Source of the DNA: Sequoia sempervirens
Lineage: Eukaryota > Streptophyta > Pinopsida > Cupressales > Cupressaceae
Direction of reading: 5' to 3'
Assembly: GCA_007258455.2 (NCBI GenBank)
Contig: VDFB02344312.1
Coordinates: forward strand, 1-64,000
Length of the DNA stretch: 64,000 bases
Shown here: one piece after another, positions 49,249-59,762 of the stretch
Layout: each line of letters starts with the position of its first letter
Numbering within the stretch: position 1 is the stretch's first letter
Program-made: the position numbers and the translations under genes
The notes under the pieces: model-generated
Database searches by the model: none
Told to the model about the DNA's origin: nothing
The model's input: only the letters and a program-made list of their open reading frames with translations

Positions 49249-50407
49249 AATCAAGGGAAAATCTGAATTATTATTAAGTGGGTCAGCACAATAACATCAA
49301 AATTCCTATGAAAATAACAAAGTACAAAGGAAGTGATATGAAGACAAAAGGGATAGTGTTACCCTATGTCCCCACCTTCCATGATTAATCTTTGTTACAC
49401 CTCCTCGCTTGCAGATAAATAAAAATGCCCTCAGATTTGTATGAGCAACTATGACAAATGACTAAGCCCTATGCAAGTGTTGAAGGATTTGCAGAAAATA
49501 AAATGTCCCTACAATGGACTAAAATGCCTATGACTGTAAGTGACTATGACTGTAAGACTAGTAGCATAAATTGAAATCTAAACATGAGAGACTAAGAGTG
49601 CAAGAAGTCAAGAGAGCTGAGAGATCTGTAGATGAGAACAAAATTGCCCTTTTATAAAAATTGCAATTTTGAATGTGTGGCCAGGATGAAAAGATGACCA
49701 AAACCCTAGGATCAATGATCAAGATTAAATGTTGTTGTGCACATTAGGGTTAGGTCAAAATTAGGGCAACAGGTAAGAATGAAGGGTTGAGATTGAATTA
49801 TAAAATAATTCAATCTAGGGCTGAAATTAAATGAGAAGTCAAAAGTCAAGAATTAAATTGGAAGATAAGGCTGGCACGGACAAAGAGGTTGCTGGAGAAG
49901 TTAAATAATAGGATTTATTTACTCCAGTTTGACCCATGAATAATTAAATAATAAAAATATTATTTAATTACAGAGGAATGTGACAAAAGAACCTATTTTA
50001 ATTTAAATAATGATTTAATTCAAAATTCAAGGAAGTGGGCCAAATTAAATAAATTGAATTTATTTAATTTAGTGAGAGAAGAGGCTATTGAATAATTAAA
50101 TAATTAAAATAATTATTTAATTATAGTGGAAAGTGGATAAAAATTAAATAAATAAGAATTTATTTAATTTTAGAAAGAAGACCTAATTAGTGGTGTAATT
50201 AAATAAATAAAATTTATTTAATTAATCAAAGAGGAGAATAAAGATAAAAATGAATTAATTAAATAATTAAAATTATTTAATTAATAGAAGAATTATGACT
50301 TTTAGAAAATAATTAAATAATTAAAAATTATTTAATTATTAAGAATGAAAGGGGCAATGTTGAATAATCTAAGAGTTGCAAGCCTAGGACAATTTTATGT
50401 GTCTACA
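49246..50407 (-). repeat. Element C left (3') LTR
   Basis: 1,162 bp, starting TGTAATCAA and ending TGTGTCTACA. A TATA box on the minus strand (TATAAAAG, 49656-49649) is conserved in the other LTR. The 49900-50340 part is a chain of AT palindromes around 'AATTAAATAATTAAAA'. Confidence 0.9.
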
Positions 50408-50421
50408 TTTTGCCCCTCTTT
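50408..50421 (-). other. Element C polypurine tract
   Basis: The minus strand reads AAAGAGGGGCAAAA immediately before the 3' LTR, the expected plus-strand primer. Confidence 0.8.
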
Positions 50422-50940
50422 GTCATAATGTAGCATGTCGCATTGTGACAAAGAAAAGAAGTCAAAAATATGCCCCAGTGCAAAATAAGATGAGGAAGAA
50501 TGTGAGGAGGGTTGTGGTATGCCCCCTCGAGAGGGCAACAGGTTCCAAGAACATGGGTGTGCTCAAATGAAGAAGACTAGAATATGAAGAGACAAAGAAA
50601 TGTTAGTGCAAAAGATATGGATGATGATATGGATGCAATGTCTATATGAGACGAGTGAGAGAAGATGACAAGACTAAAGAAGATGCATGTTAGTTCCTAG
50701 ACCAAATCCTTCAAAACATTGCCATAGGACCTTAATATTTATTGCTCTTAATCATCATTGGGCGGACTATTGTAATGGCCAAGAAACACCATGATATGAC
50801 ATAGATCAAGGTGTGCAAGGTCATACCATCACGTAAGACAAATAGTCACAGACAAGGATGATCATGACTCATACTAGGAGCGAGCTTGCCCCAGTCTTTT
50901 TGCCATAATCAACCACATGCAGAAAAAAGACAAGGACAAA

Positions 50941-51180
50941 TCATGAAACGTCGCTGCTTCTCTAAATCCTGTTTGCAAGACATCCTTGAGAAACTAGTAG
51001 CATGATTGTCAAAATACAAAAAGAAAGAGTCCTTACCATGATATGTCGTTGTTTTTCTAAATCCCAAAATCAGGACCTCGCTGAGAAACTAGTAGTCATG
51101 CGTGTCAATTGACATGATACATTGCTGCTTCTCTAAATCCTGCTTAGTGGGATCTCGCTGAAAAACTAGTATCATGGTAA
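50941..51180 (-). repeat. Three-copy 76-95-bp tandem repeat
   Basis: Units share 'GCTGCTTCTCTAAATCCTG' and a terminal 'GAGAAACTAGTAGTCATG'. The 'tctaaatcc' anchor recurs at 50961, 51056 and 51132. Confidence 0.75.
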
Positions 51181-51289
51181 AAACTAAAAACAAATGCCAA
51201 GTGTTTGCCAAGGGCGTCTGGATGCCGAGTGCATTGATGTGTCAATGTAAATTTAAATGATGCCAAGATGACAAATGTCGAAGGTTGCC

Positions 51290-51680
51290 ATATTCAGGAA
51301 GGACACATCCTGAATAATGTCGATGTCTAGGAAGGACACATCCTAAAACACCAATGTCAGAGTTTTGTTCTTCAGAAGGACACATCTGAAAGAACGTTGT
51401 CGAGAGGAATGATCCTTAAGTGTCAGAAAGGATCCCTCGAAAATGTCAAATGATAGGGACGATGCCTAGGAAGGACACATCCTAAGGCACCAATGTCAGA
51501 GTTTTGTTCTTCAGAAGGACACATCTGAAAGAACGTTGTTGTCGAGAGGAAATGATCCTTAAGTGTCAGAAAGGATCCCTCAAAAATTTCAGATGACAAT
51601 GTTGATTCCTAGGAAGGACACATCCTAAGGCATAAATGACAGAGGTTATTCTTCAGAAGGACCCCTCTGAAAGGTAACCA
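51290..51680 (-). repeat. Tandem array of hairpins with constant AGGACACA loop
   Basis: A unit of about 140 bp is repeated. Each AGGACACA is flanked by arms that pair with each other: ATTCAGGA/TCCTGAAT (51292-51315), TAGGA/TCCTA (51328, 51467, 51610) and TTCAGA/TCTGAA (51371, 51510, 51652, the last with AGGACCCC). A third stem GATCCTT/AAGGATC occurs at 51411 and 51554. Arms change together while the loop is kept. Confidence 0.85.
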
Positions 51681-52234
51681 AGAGTTGATAGTTTGACTGG
51701 TTGCGATAATTTGACTTGTTTTGACTAAGTTTGACTTGTTTTGACTAAGTTTGACTTGAGTTGGCCATATGTCGATATTGTCATGATGATATGTGCCAAT
51801 GAGATTGTCTTGCTGTGATAGTGATTGTCATGATGATTTTTGTTCATTTGGGAAAGATTCATGTTGTCTTGAAGACTTTTTGACATGTGTGCCAGTGTGA
51901 TGCCACGAACCCTAATAGACTGACCTAGTGCGGCCTCGGGGACTCATCGATAGATGGCCTTGCCTACGTCATACACTCAGAGACCTCGTAGTTTGACACG
52001 ACCAATGACTTTGTCTTGGTGACCAAAGATTGCGTCATGATTTTATTTTGACAAACCTAAAAGGACTGACCTAATGTCTCGGGGGCTCAAATATGAGTCT
52101 TGCCTACGTAGCAAATGCGCAGAGACAACGTAGTTCGGACATATGACAAAGATTGATTTGACATGATTGACTTTGACCAGAAATGACAGTGTGCTCGTGT
52201 TCTTTGAGTGGTCTAATGATTTTGTTTGATGTTT

Positions 52235-52382
52235 TCTTCAGGACGTTTTATGATTTTTAGGTCTTTCTTCAGGACATTTTATGATTTTTTTTTTTCTTTT
52301 TTCAGGACATTTTATGATGTTTTTGTCTTTTTTTAGGACTTTTTGCGATATTTTGGTCTTTTGGGACATTTTATGATTTTTT
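52235..52382 (-). repeat. Short tandem repeat, ggacattttatgattttt
   Basis: Five degenerate copies of 'CAGGACATTTTATGATTTTT' separated by 25-45 bases. Confidence 0.7.
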
Positions 52383-53294
52383 GGATTTTGACGTTTAAAG
52401 AGGATCGTGACAAATGCATATGATGATGCCTACACATGAGAATCCAAGGACAAACATGATTGTACCCCTAGTCAAGCCTGAATACCATTGCCAATTGATA
52501 ATGTTGTTGACATGGGAAGGGCATCCAAAACAACGTGAGGACAATGACGATAATGTGACGAAAGTATCGAGGTCTACAACTGGGCCATGAATGAAGTCAA
52601 GTAATGTTTTGGATAATGTGCTTGTATGGATTAGACTCGTTGCATTTGGAATGACTTGATTAGGGATAGATGGGATGATGATTATCCTTAGACCATTTGA
52701 CAAGGGAAAGCCAAGGTAGGTGACAGACATGAAAGGATAGGGGGTGGCCTTGGTAAAAGACGAGACACATGAGACTAAGGGAATTGTCATATGATTTTCA
52801 AGGATTACGTCGTACAAGGACCATAAGACTATGATGGTCAATGACATGATGTTTTATGAATCATGTATGACTTAAGGATAGACATGTCAAGAGTTTTCCT
52901 CAAAGCGTGATTTATGTGTGCTATTTTTATGTCAAGACCAAGGTAGGTGGGAAAATGGACGGAAATGATAGGGCTTAGATGGATGTCAATGTCATGAGGA
53001 AGGCATGGGAAATGAGACGAGTTGCCCCCAAGTGTAAGAGTCCACATAGACGATTTATTTTACACATGACGCCTGTTTGCCAGGTTTTCATCATGGTACT
53101 TATCCAAGGCGCCTGTTTGCCAAGTTTTCACCGTTGGATGAAATTTTTCTCTTTACTATTTTTTTTTGACTTTTTGATTTTATTTTTTTTTGGTGTCACC
53201 AAGATGCCTATTTGCCAAGTTTTCATCAGGGTGACGATTTTTTAATTTTTTTAATTTTTTTTGTATTTCTGATTTTGTGGATAGCCTGGATGCT

Positions 53295-55859
53295 TTAGAT
53301 AACCACTAACTGTTCTGAATCCACTGACGGTGCCGATGTAGAGACTGGTGCCATGATATGCCAATAATGACCTTGCTGAAGGAGTTGTCTTGTCAGGATC
53401 GTAGCACTTGTATACAATTGATTGATATCATTGTGATCCTTTTTGATACTAGAGTTGGCCTTATCAAAATACGCACATCGCAATAGAGTGCCATGAGAGT
53501 CCTTGTGGTAAAGAGTTGCTGCCATGACATGACGGATTTGTGACGTAGGATTTTTGGACTTTAGGCGACATGTAGGATTATGATGAATGATGGTAGACAT
53601 GGAAAGGTTGTTTGGACATTTAGATGAATGACTTTTTATTTTCCAAACTTGGGATGTTGGATGGCGGATTTTGGAGGGATGGTGTTTGGAACCAACACTT
53701 TTAGATGCCTTGCTTGATGACCATTTTGAAGGAGGTGGACATGTGTTATATGTGGGAGTCCTCTTGCCTTGTCGCTCCACATTGTGATTGACTTTTGCAT
53801 TTGACTGGGTGTCTTTGTTCAATCCGTCTTTCTTTGGGATCCATTTTAATTTCATTTGTCCACTTGTCCTTTTGTTTGATTCAATGGCCTTTGACATTTG
53901 ATTTTGATCTTCTGATTTGTAAGACTTTTGTTTTTGTTGGTCCCAAAGGGGAGGTTGATTCATGATAGAATGACGGTTCATGGTGTGGGTGGAGGGAGTG
54001 TTGGTAGCAATCTTATGACAAGGATTTCTCATGGACTCCATTTTGACATTTGTTTCTGACAAAGTTGCCCCTAATATCGAGGAGGTACCACTGACATCGT
54101 TTGATTTGTTGTCTGAGGAATAACCAAGACCTTGATGTTTGTAATTTCCTTGAAGCTGTATTGGTTCAAGAATGCCTTGCTCGTGTATGCCTAGTCCTTT
54201 GCCTTGATATTGCATGCTTTGACAGATTCTATTTGCAATGGGGTATTTATTGTTTTGAAAGCAAGATGCTAACCCATCATGATGTCTATGGACACTGTCA
54301 CTTGTAATATTTTCATTTGCGAGAAAGCCTGCTTTAACAAAGATAGATGACCCTAGGTGATAACGTGTCTTAGCTTCATTTTCATGTTGGACATATTCCT
54401 GATTGATATCTTTGGTCTGATCATGTGACATGTCAAGTTCAAATGACTCTGTTGGTGCTTTCAAGGCAATGTCAAAGCCATCATTATTTTTAGTGTCATA
54501 GAGTCCAATGATTTTAGCTATAACTTGATCATATGCAAGCATGTCCTTAGTGGAAGATTCTTGTTCTAGAGGAATATCATCTATGTGTCCCATGAAGGCA
54601 AGTGTCTCATCATAGGAAGTGTCAATAGTCGAGGCTTGTATAGGGTCGGCAAGTGTTTGATCATGAATTGCATAAAGGTCAATGAGTGGATCATTTTGGA
54701 CTTCTTGGTCAATGGTAGGGTCTTGCTCGAAGATGGGGTTGTCATGGATTATATAGTCAGAAATAGAGCCGTTGTCAAGGAGAGGTGTGTTCTGGATGTC
54801 ATGATTGTCTTGAAGGACTTCATGGATGGATTGAAAGATAGGGTCATTGGATGAACTACCTTGTTCTTGACATGAGGGTGACATTATAAGGTCATGCTTT
54901 GGGCTTTCATTTTGACATGTATCCTCAAGTTTATTAAATGGGATTTGACTTTGGACTATGATAGAATTTTCATGACTAGATGTGGCTTGTGAGGGGGTGA
55001 CTTGAAAAGGATTAATGACCAAAGGACTAGAATAGGATGTGGGAACTTGGACTAGACTAGTATATGAAGGACTAGGATATGACATGGGTACTTGCATTGG
55101 ACTAGTATGTGAAGGACTAGGGTATGACGTGGAGACTTGGACCGGATATGACATGGAGTCTTGGACTGGAGTAGGATGTGATGGCATATGATGTGACATG
55201 GGGACTTCGACTATATTAGTTGGTAATGATATAGGGACTTGGACTGGATTGGAGTAAGGTTGACTAAAATGGGACGTGGAGACTTGGGCCGAATTGATAT
55301 GGTATGATGTGGGGACGTGACATGTGTTGGTAGATGGTTGGTAAGGCATGTGGACTTGGACGAAATTGATAGGTGAAGGGTCAGAATATGACGTGGAGGT
55401 ATGGAATGGACTAGTGGACAATTGACTTCCCTTGTCAAGGTTAGGATAAGGGTGATAAGTGGATGTTTGTTGTGAATTATTGGTAGGATTCATGTCAAGT
55501 GACTGTTGATGGTGAGAGTAGATGGATGGTGGCAAGGTATTTATGTCAAAGTCTTGTGGTAACTTAGCCCCTTCGTCCAAAAGCATGGCTAGATGCCTTT
55601 GAGGGTCACGTAAGAGATATTTTTTTACAAAGGAGACTATGTCAGGATTTTGCTTGGCAGCTTCTATGTCTTTGAAATATACTCGTCCATTTTGGTCTCT
55701 TTGTATGAATGGTTCAAAAATGTTTTTTGATGAAGATGACATGTTCATGGGAGGTTGCATGTTCATGTTGTGAAATGGGTCGGAAAAGGTCCAATGTTGG
55801 TTTGTGTCATAAGTGTTATTGTCGATGTTGGGATTGGAATCTTGTCCAGAGTTTGCCAT
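53295..55859 (-). CDS. Intact 854-aa element C protein (gag-like, G-patch-like block)
   Basis: The start is the ATG at 55859 in a good context (CAACAAATGGC); the stop is at 53295. Residues 45-110 are folded-looking ('FEPFIQRDQNGRVYFKDIEA..FVKKYLLRDPQRHLAMLLDEGAKLPQDFDINTLPP'). Residues 160-290 are QV(P/S)TSY-type repeats rich in S, T and P. Residues 330-480 are acidic. A G-patch-like block lies at about 541-581 (QYQGKGLGIHEQGI...GLGY). The C-terminal quarter is basic with K/S/H clusters. There is no protease, RT, knuckle or transmembrane segment. Presence as the sole ORF between LTRs suggests a gag-like structural or RNA-binding protein. The G-patch block is shared with element A, but I do not recognise the family. 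That the frame is intact in an old element is notable. Confidence 0.8.
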   Translation of the reverse strand: MANSGQDSNPNIDNNTYDTNQHWTFSDPFHNMNMQPPMNMSSSSKNIFEPFIQRDQNGRVYFKDIEAAKQNPDIVSFVKKYLLRDPQRHLAMLLDEGAKLPQDFDINTLPPSIYSHHQQSLDMNPTNNSQQTSTYHPYPNLDKGSQLSTSPFHTSTSYSDPSPINFVQVHMPYQPSTNTCHVPTSYHINSAQVSTSHFSQPYSNPVQVPISLPTNIVEVPMSHHMPSHPTPVQDSMSYPVQVSTSYPSPSHTSPMQVPMSYPSPSYTSLVQVPTSYSSPLVINPFQVTPSQATSSHENSIIVQSQIPFNKLEDTCQNESPKHDLIMSPSCQEQGSSSNDPIFQSIHEVLQDNHDIQNTPLLDNGSISDYIIHDNPIFEQDPTIDQEVQNDPLIDLYAIHDQTLADPIQASTIDTSYDETLAFMGHIDDIPLEQESSTKDMLAYDQVIAKIIGLYDTKNNDGFDIALKAPTESFELDMSHDQTKDINQEYVQHENEAKTRYHLGSSIFVKAGFLANENITSDSVHRHHDGLASCFQNNKYPIANRICQSMQYQGKGLGIHEQGILEPIQLQGNYKHQGLGYSSDNKSNDVSGTSSILGATLSETNVKMESMRNPCHKIATNTPSTHTMNRHSIMNQPPLWDQQKQKSYKSEDQNQMSKAIESNKRTSGQMKLKWIPKKDGLNKDTQSNAKVNHNVERQGKRTPTYNTCPPPSKWSSSKASKSVGSKHHPSKIRHPTSQVWKIKSHSSKCPNNLSMSTIIHHNPTCRLKSKNPTSQIRHVMAATLYHKDSHGTLLRCAYFDKANSSIKKDHNDINQLYTSATILTRQLLQQGHYWHIMAPVSTSAPSVDSEQLVVI

Positions 55860-56201
55860 TTGTTGTTGTTGTCTTTGAAGCCTAGTCTCAACCGTAAAAG
55901 GGATTTGCTCAAATGAGGATGATGAGAATGATAAGTAAATGCAAGGATGACACTAGCCTATGTTTTTGTATTTTTTTTGATAAAGGATGACAATGCAAGA
56001 CTATGTTTTTGGATTTTTTTGGATAATAAGGGATGCAATATGACAATGTTGTCTAAAGAAAATGACTAATGCCACATGACAATGAAGACTAAGATGACAA
56101 GTTATGACACTAATTTTTGGAGTATGTCAATGCAAGGTGATAATGACGTTTGCCTAAGGAAAATGACCAATGCAAGGTGATAAAATGTCAAATGTCAAGG
56201 T

Positions 56202-56341
56202 GACAATGAAGATGTTGACTAAGGAAAATGACCAATGCCAAGCTAGATGCCAAATGAGGACTATGATGGACAATGAAGATGTTGACTAAGGAAAATGACC
56301 AATGCCAAGCTAGATGCCAAATGAGGACTATGATGGACAAT
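56202..56341 (-). repeat. 67-bp tandem duplication
   Basis: 56202-56268 and 56269-56335 are essentially identical ('gatgttgactaaggaaaatg' anchors at 56211 and 56278); a further seven bases start a third unit. Confidence 0.9.
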
Positions 56342-56559
56342 GCCGAGTCTAAGTTCAAAATGAGGACTAAAATTGTTTTCTGATGTTTTGTTGAAAAGTC
56401 TGAGTTGTCCAAGGTCGATTGTTTGTGTCCAGATTTGTGAATGTTGTGTATAATGTTTGAGTAATTTAACAAGCACTTGACAAGCACAATGTTTTGAATG
56501 TAACCAATCGCACATCAAATAAGTACAATCCTAGGTTAGGCCATGACAATATTCACTAG

Positions 56560-57090
56560 ATTCCACGTGGGTTTCCCCAACCACATATTTGTAGCGTGTG
56601 AATTCAGAAGCTTGGCTGCACGGGCTCCCCCTTACAGTGCACTCTCTTCTCAGGCCAACCAAGCTTCCAACCCCCATGAAACTCCCATGGCGAGCTGATC
56701 ACATCTACTACAAACTGCGAAAGTGTGGATGCCTTCACATCGACCGGTGCTGCGCTAGAAAATAGAAGGATTTTGGCTTACTACACAAGAGTTTTTAGTT
56801 CGGGCATTCCGTTCGTGGGGCGTGATCCATGCGGCGAGAGTCCCCTTTCGGATCCATCTCGTCGGAACCACGCTCGTGATTCTTGGGCTTTCCCCAAGAA
56901 CCCACTTTTATATACCGGCTGGAAGTCCCTCGGTGTCAGGGTGCTACCAGTCTGAGTCGTCCTAGGGTGAGTACTTTTTCCCACTAGAACAGGCCCAAGT
57001 TCTAGAGTCAGTAACCGTTTCTCTTACACCCAGGATCGCACGAATGCGCAAGGGGAGAGGATACTCCGATATACCGAATCGTGAAGGGTA
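56560..57090 (-). promoter_or_regulatory. GC-rich leader island with TATA motif
   Basis: The minus strand has CCGGTATATAAAAGTGGG (about 56918-56901) in a 500-base stretch much richer in GC and CpG than the rest of the element. It could be an internal promoter or a structured RNA leader. There is no direct evidence beyond the TATA motif and composition. Confidence 0.35.
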
Positions 57091-58072
57091 ATTAACAAAT
57101 AAAGATGGGTCTAGTTTTCTGATCACAAGGTTTTCACCAAGTGAGAGCATACTCACCTACCATCTTGCAAGCACAATCAACCAAAGAAGACATGTGTTCT
57201 TTTTATATGCACCAAAATCAAATGTTTGCTAATCTATGAAAGAAAAACAAGCACAATGTTTGTTTCTTCCTTCTTTGACATTCGAATCTGCAAACAATGA
57301 ATTAGTAGTCTCTTTAAGCAATGGTCTTGGACACACGAATGAGAATCGCCACACGCTACAAGAAAAGATTAGTCACAACAAATCTGATTTTTAGAAAAAA
57401 TTTTGACAGTAAGATGAAAAATACAGAGAATAAAGTCTATCTAAAATCTCAAGAGGTTTCCAAAAATATAAATAAATCAGAAAAATTTTCTGTTTTGCAC
57501 CAGAAATTATTTTTTTATGAAAACTCATAAAAAAATTATTAAAAATACAAAACAGCTTTAAAAATTCTGATTTTTTTACTGGAGTCGTCTGATGTCATTC
57601 CAAATCTGCAAAAAAAAATTTGTGATCAGATCAGAAACCATGAGTGAGATCTAAGCAAATTTGTTTTAAACCCTAATTTCAAAACCTCCATTTTTTGACT
57701 AATAATTTCACATCAAAATTTAAAAAATAAAGATTAGACCCCTGTCAAAATTAAAAGAGATTTATAGAAATGTAAACATATCTGAAAAATTCGATTATTT
57801 GCTCCCGAAATTAATTTTTTATAAAAAACAGAAAATAAATTATAAAAAATTCAACTCGGCCCCAAAAAATCTGATTTTTGGAATGAAATCTCTAAACATT
57901 GTCTCCAATCTGCAAAAAAAATTTTGTGAAGAAATACGCAGCCGTTTGAAAGTTATGGTCGAATCTTTGGAAACTAGGGTTTTGTCCACAATGATGTCAA
58001 ACCTGCAACAAAAATCAAACAAAACCTGCAACAAAAAGAAACCCAACTCCAAGATTTCTCAAAATGTGTTAA

Positions 58073-58090
58073 AATATGTCAGGTTCACCA
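58073..58090 (-). other. Element C primer-binding site
   Basis: The minus strand reads TGGTGAACCTGACATATT, one base after the LTR end (ACA). It agrees with the A and B sites in TGGTGAACC. Confidence 0.75.
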
Positions 58091-58091
58091 A

Positions 58092-59226
58092 TGTAATCAA
58101 AGGAAAATCTGAGAATTTGTTAAAGGGGGTTAGCACAATAACAGAAAATCCATTGAAATAACAAAGCACAAAGAAAATAATGAAAACAAAAGGAACAAAG
58201 TTACCCTAAGTCCTCATCTTCCATGATTGACCTTTGTTACACCTCCTAGCTTGCAGTAAATAGAGATGCCCTCAGATTTGTATGAGCAACTATGACAAAT
58301 GACAAGACTAAAGCAAGTTTTGAAGGATTTTATTGAAAGAAATGACTTGACAATAGACTAAAATGACAATGACTTCAAATGACAATGACCATGAGTTGAC
58401 AGAAAATGAGCATGAGATGGAGAGAGAGAGAGAGAGCTAAGAGACCAAGGGGTCCAAATGAGAACAAAATTGCCATTTTATAAAAACTGCAATTTTGAAT
58501 GTGTGGCCAGGATGAGAAGATGATAAAAACCCTAGGATCAATGATCAAGATTGAATGTTGCTGTGTGCATTAGGGTTAGGTCAAAATTAGGGCAACAGGT
58601 AAGAATGAAGGGTGGAGATTGAATTATAACATAATTCAATCAATGGTCGAAATTAAATGAGAAGTCAAAAGTCAAGAATTAAATTGGAAGATAAGGCTGG
58701 CACGGACAAAGAGGTTGTTGGAGAAATTAAATAATAAAATTTATTTACTCCAGGTGACTAGTAAATAATTAAATAATAAAGATATTATTTAATTATGGAG
58801 GAATGTGACAAAAGAAATCATTTTGAATTAAATAATGATTTAATTCAAAATTCAAGAGAATGGACCAAATTAAATAAATAAAATTTATTTAATTATAGTG
58901 GAAGAGGCCAATGAATAATTAAATAATTAAAATAATTATTTAATTATAGTGGATAGTGGATAAAAATTAAATAAATAGAATCTATTTAATTTTAGAAAGA
59001 AGGGGACTTAATTAGTGACGTAATTAAATAAATAAAATCTATTTAATTTTAGAAAGAAGGGACTTAATTAGTGACGTAATTAAATAATTAAAATTATTTA
59101 ATTAATAGAAGAATTATGACTTTAGAAAATAATTAAATAATTAAAAATTATTTAATTATTAAGAATGAAAGGGGCAATGTTGAATAATCAAGAGTTGCAA
59201 GCCTAGGACAATTTTATGTGTCTACA
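58092..59226 (-). repeat. Element C right (5') LTR
   Basis: 1,135 bp, TGTAATCAA...TGTGTCTACA. TATAAAAT (58482-58475) corresponds to the TATA box of the other LTR. It contains a local duplication (58965-59085) of an AT segment ending GACTTAATTAGTGACG. Confidence 0.9.
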
Positions 59227-59762
59227 TATATTAATAACATAAGTCTTCAAAATGGAAATGATATATGATTATGATAATTTAAAACTAGGCCTTGGTTTCC
59301 TATTTATATAGGAAGCAACAAGTTACAGGCCTTTTACAAAAAGAAACGACCTTTCCTAACTACTTTTTTTACTAACAACTATTTAATTAGCATAATTAAG
59401 GAAATAACAAGACTTAAGACATTTTGACATATGGTTCCATTATTCAACGTAGAAGACCCGTGATCATTGATTTGAAAAAGTATTCCTCTCCATGATGAAT
59501 GTCCAAATGCTCTCGCCTCAGTGTCCTATTCTTCTAAAACCAACAACTATTTAATTAGCATAATTAAGGAAATAACAAAGCTTAAGACATTTTGACATAT
59601 GGTTCCATTATTCAACGTAGAAGACCCATGATCATTGATCTAGAAAATTCTTCCTCTCCATGATGAATGTCCAAATTCTCTCACCTCAATGTCCTATTCT
59701 TCTAAAACCAAATACTTTTCCTCCCACTAATACACCGTAAAATCTGATGGCCACTTATATTC
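59227..59762. repeat. 168-bp tandem duplication and flank
   Basis: 59374-59541 and 59542-59709 are near-identical ('aacaactatttaattagca' and 'catatggttccattattcaa' anchors). They precede the stop side of the gene at 59763-63196. No ORF. Confidence 0.75.

Larger units (their letters stand above)
50422..53294 (-). other. Element C 3' non-coding interior
   Basis: 2.9 kb between the ORF stop and the polypurine tract without a coding frame of note. It holds three families of tandem repeats (50941-51180, 51290-51680, 52235-52382) and short GGTTTTCA-type repeats at 53066-53225. Possible roles are packaging or structure, unproven. Confidence 0.6.
55860..58072 (-). other. Element C leader
   Basis: A 2.2-kb untranslated region between the PBS and the ORF. 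From the PBS it has two degenerate copies of about 270 bp (around 57960-57715 and 57640-57385), then the GC-rich segment 57090-56560, a 67-bp tandem repeat (56202-56341) and finally ACAAC-rich sequence before the ATG. No long ORF. Long leaders are common in Tat-like and TR-GAG elements. Confidence 0.6.
49246..59226 (-). mobile_element. Element C: LTR element with a single 854-codon ORF
   Basis: 9,981 bp, TG...CA bounded, flanked by TATAT on both sides (49241-49245 and 59227-59231; the left one lies in a TA microsatellite). LTRs are 49246-50407 and 58092-59226. The PBS is next to the right LTR and the polypurine tract next to the left, so it reads on the minus strand. The only long frame is intact and has no protease, RT or integrase. 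This is the structure called TR-GAG or LARD, non-autonomous elements moved by another element's enzymes. LTR divergence is considerable, so the insertion is not recent. Confidence 0.88.

Noticed and set aside
51290..51680. CRISPR-like array
   Set aside because: Plant retroelement context, units without spacer/repeat partition, and the variable parts are complementary arms rather than spacers.
52395..53047. 150- and 69-codon minus-strand ORFs downstream of the 854-codon gene
   Set aside because: Composition and repeats suggest non-coding element interior; no domain seen.
56725..57156. Short ORFs in the GC-rich leader island
   Set aside because: High GC lengthens chance frames; none has a recognisable motif.
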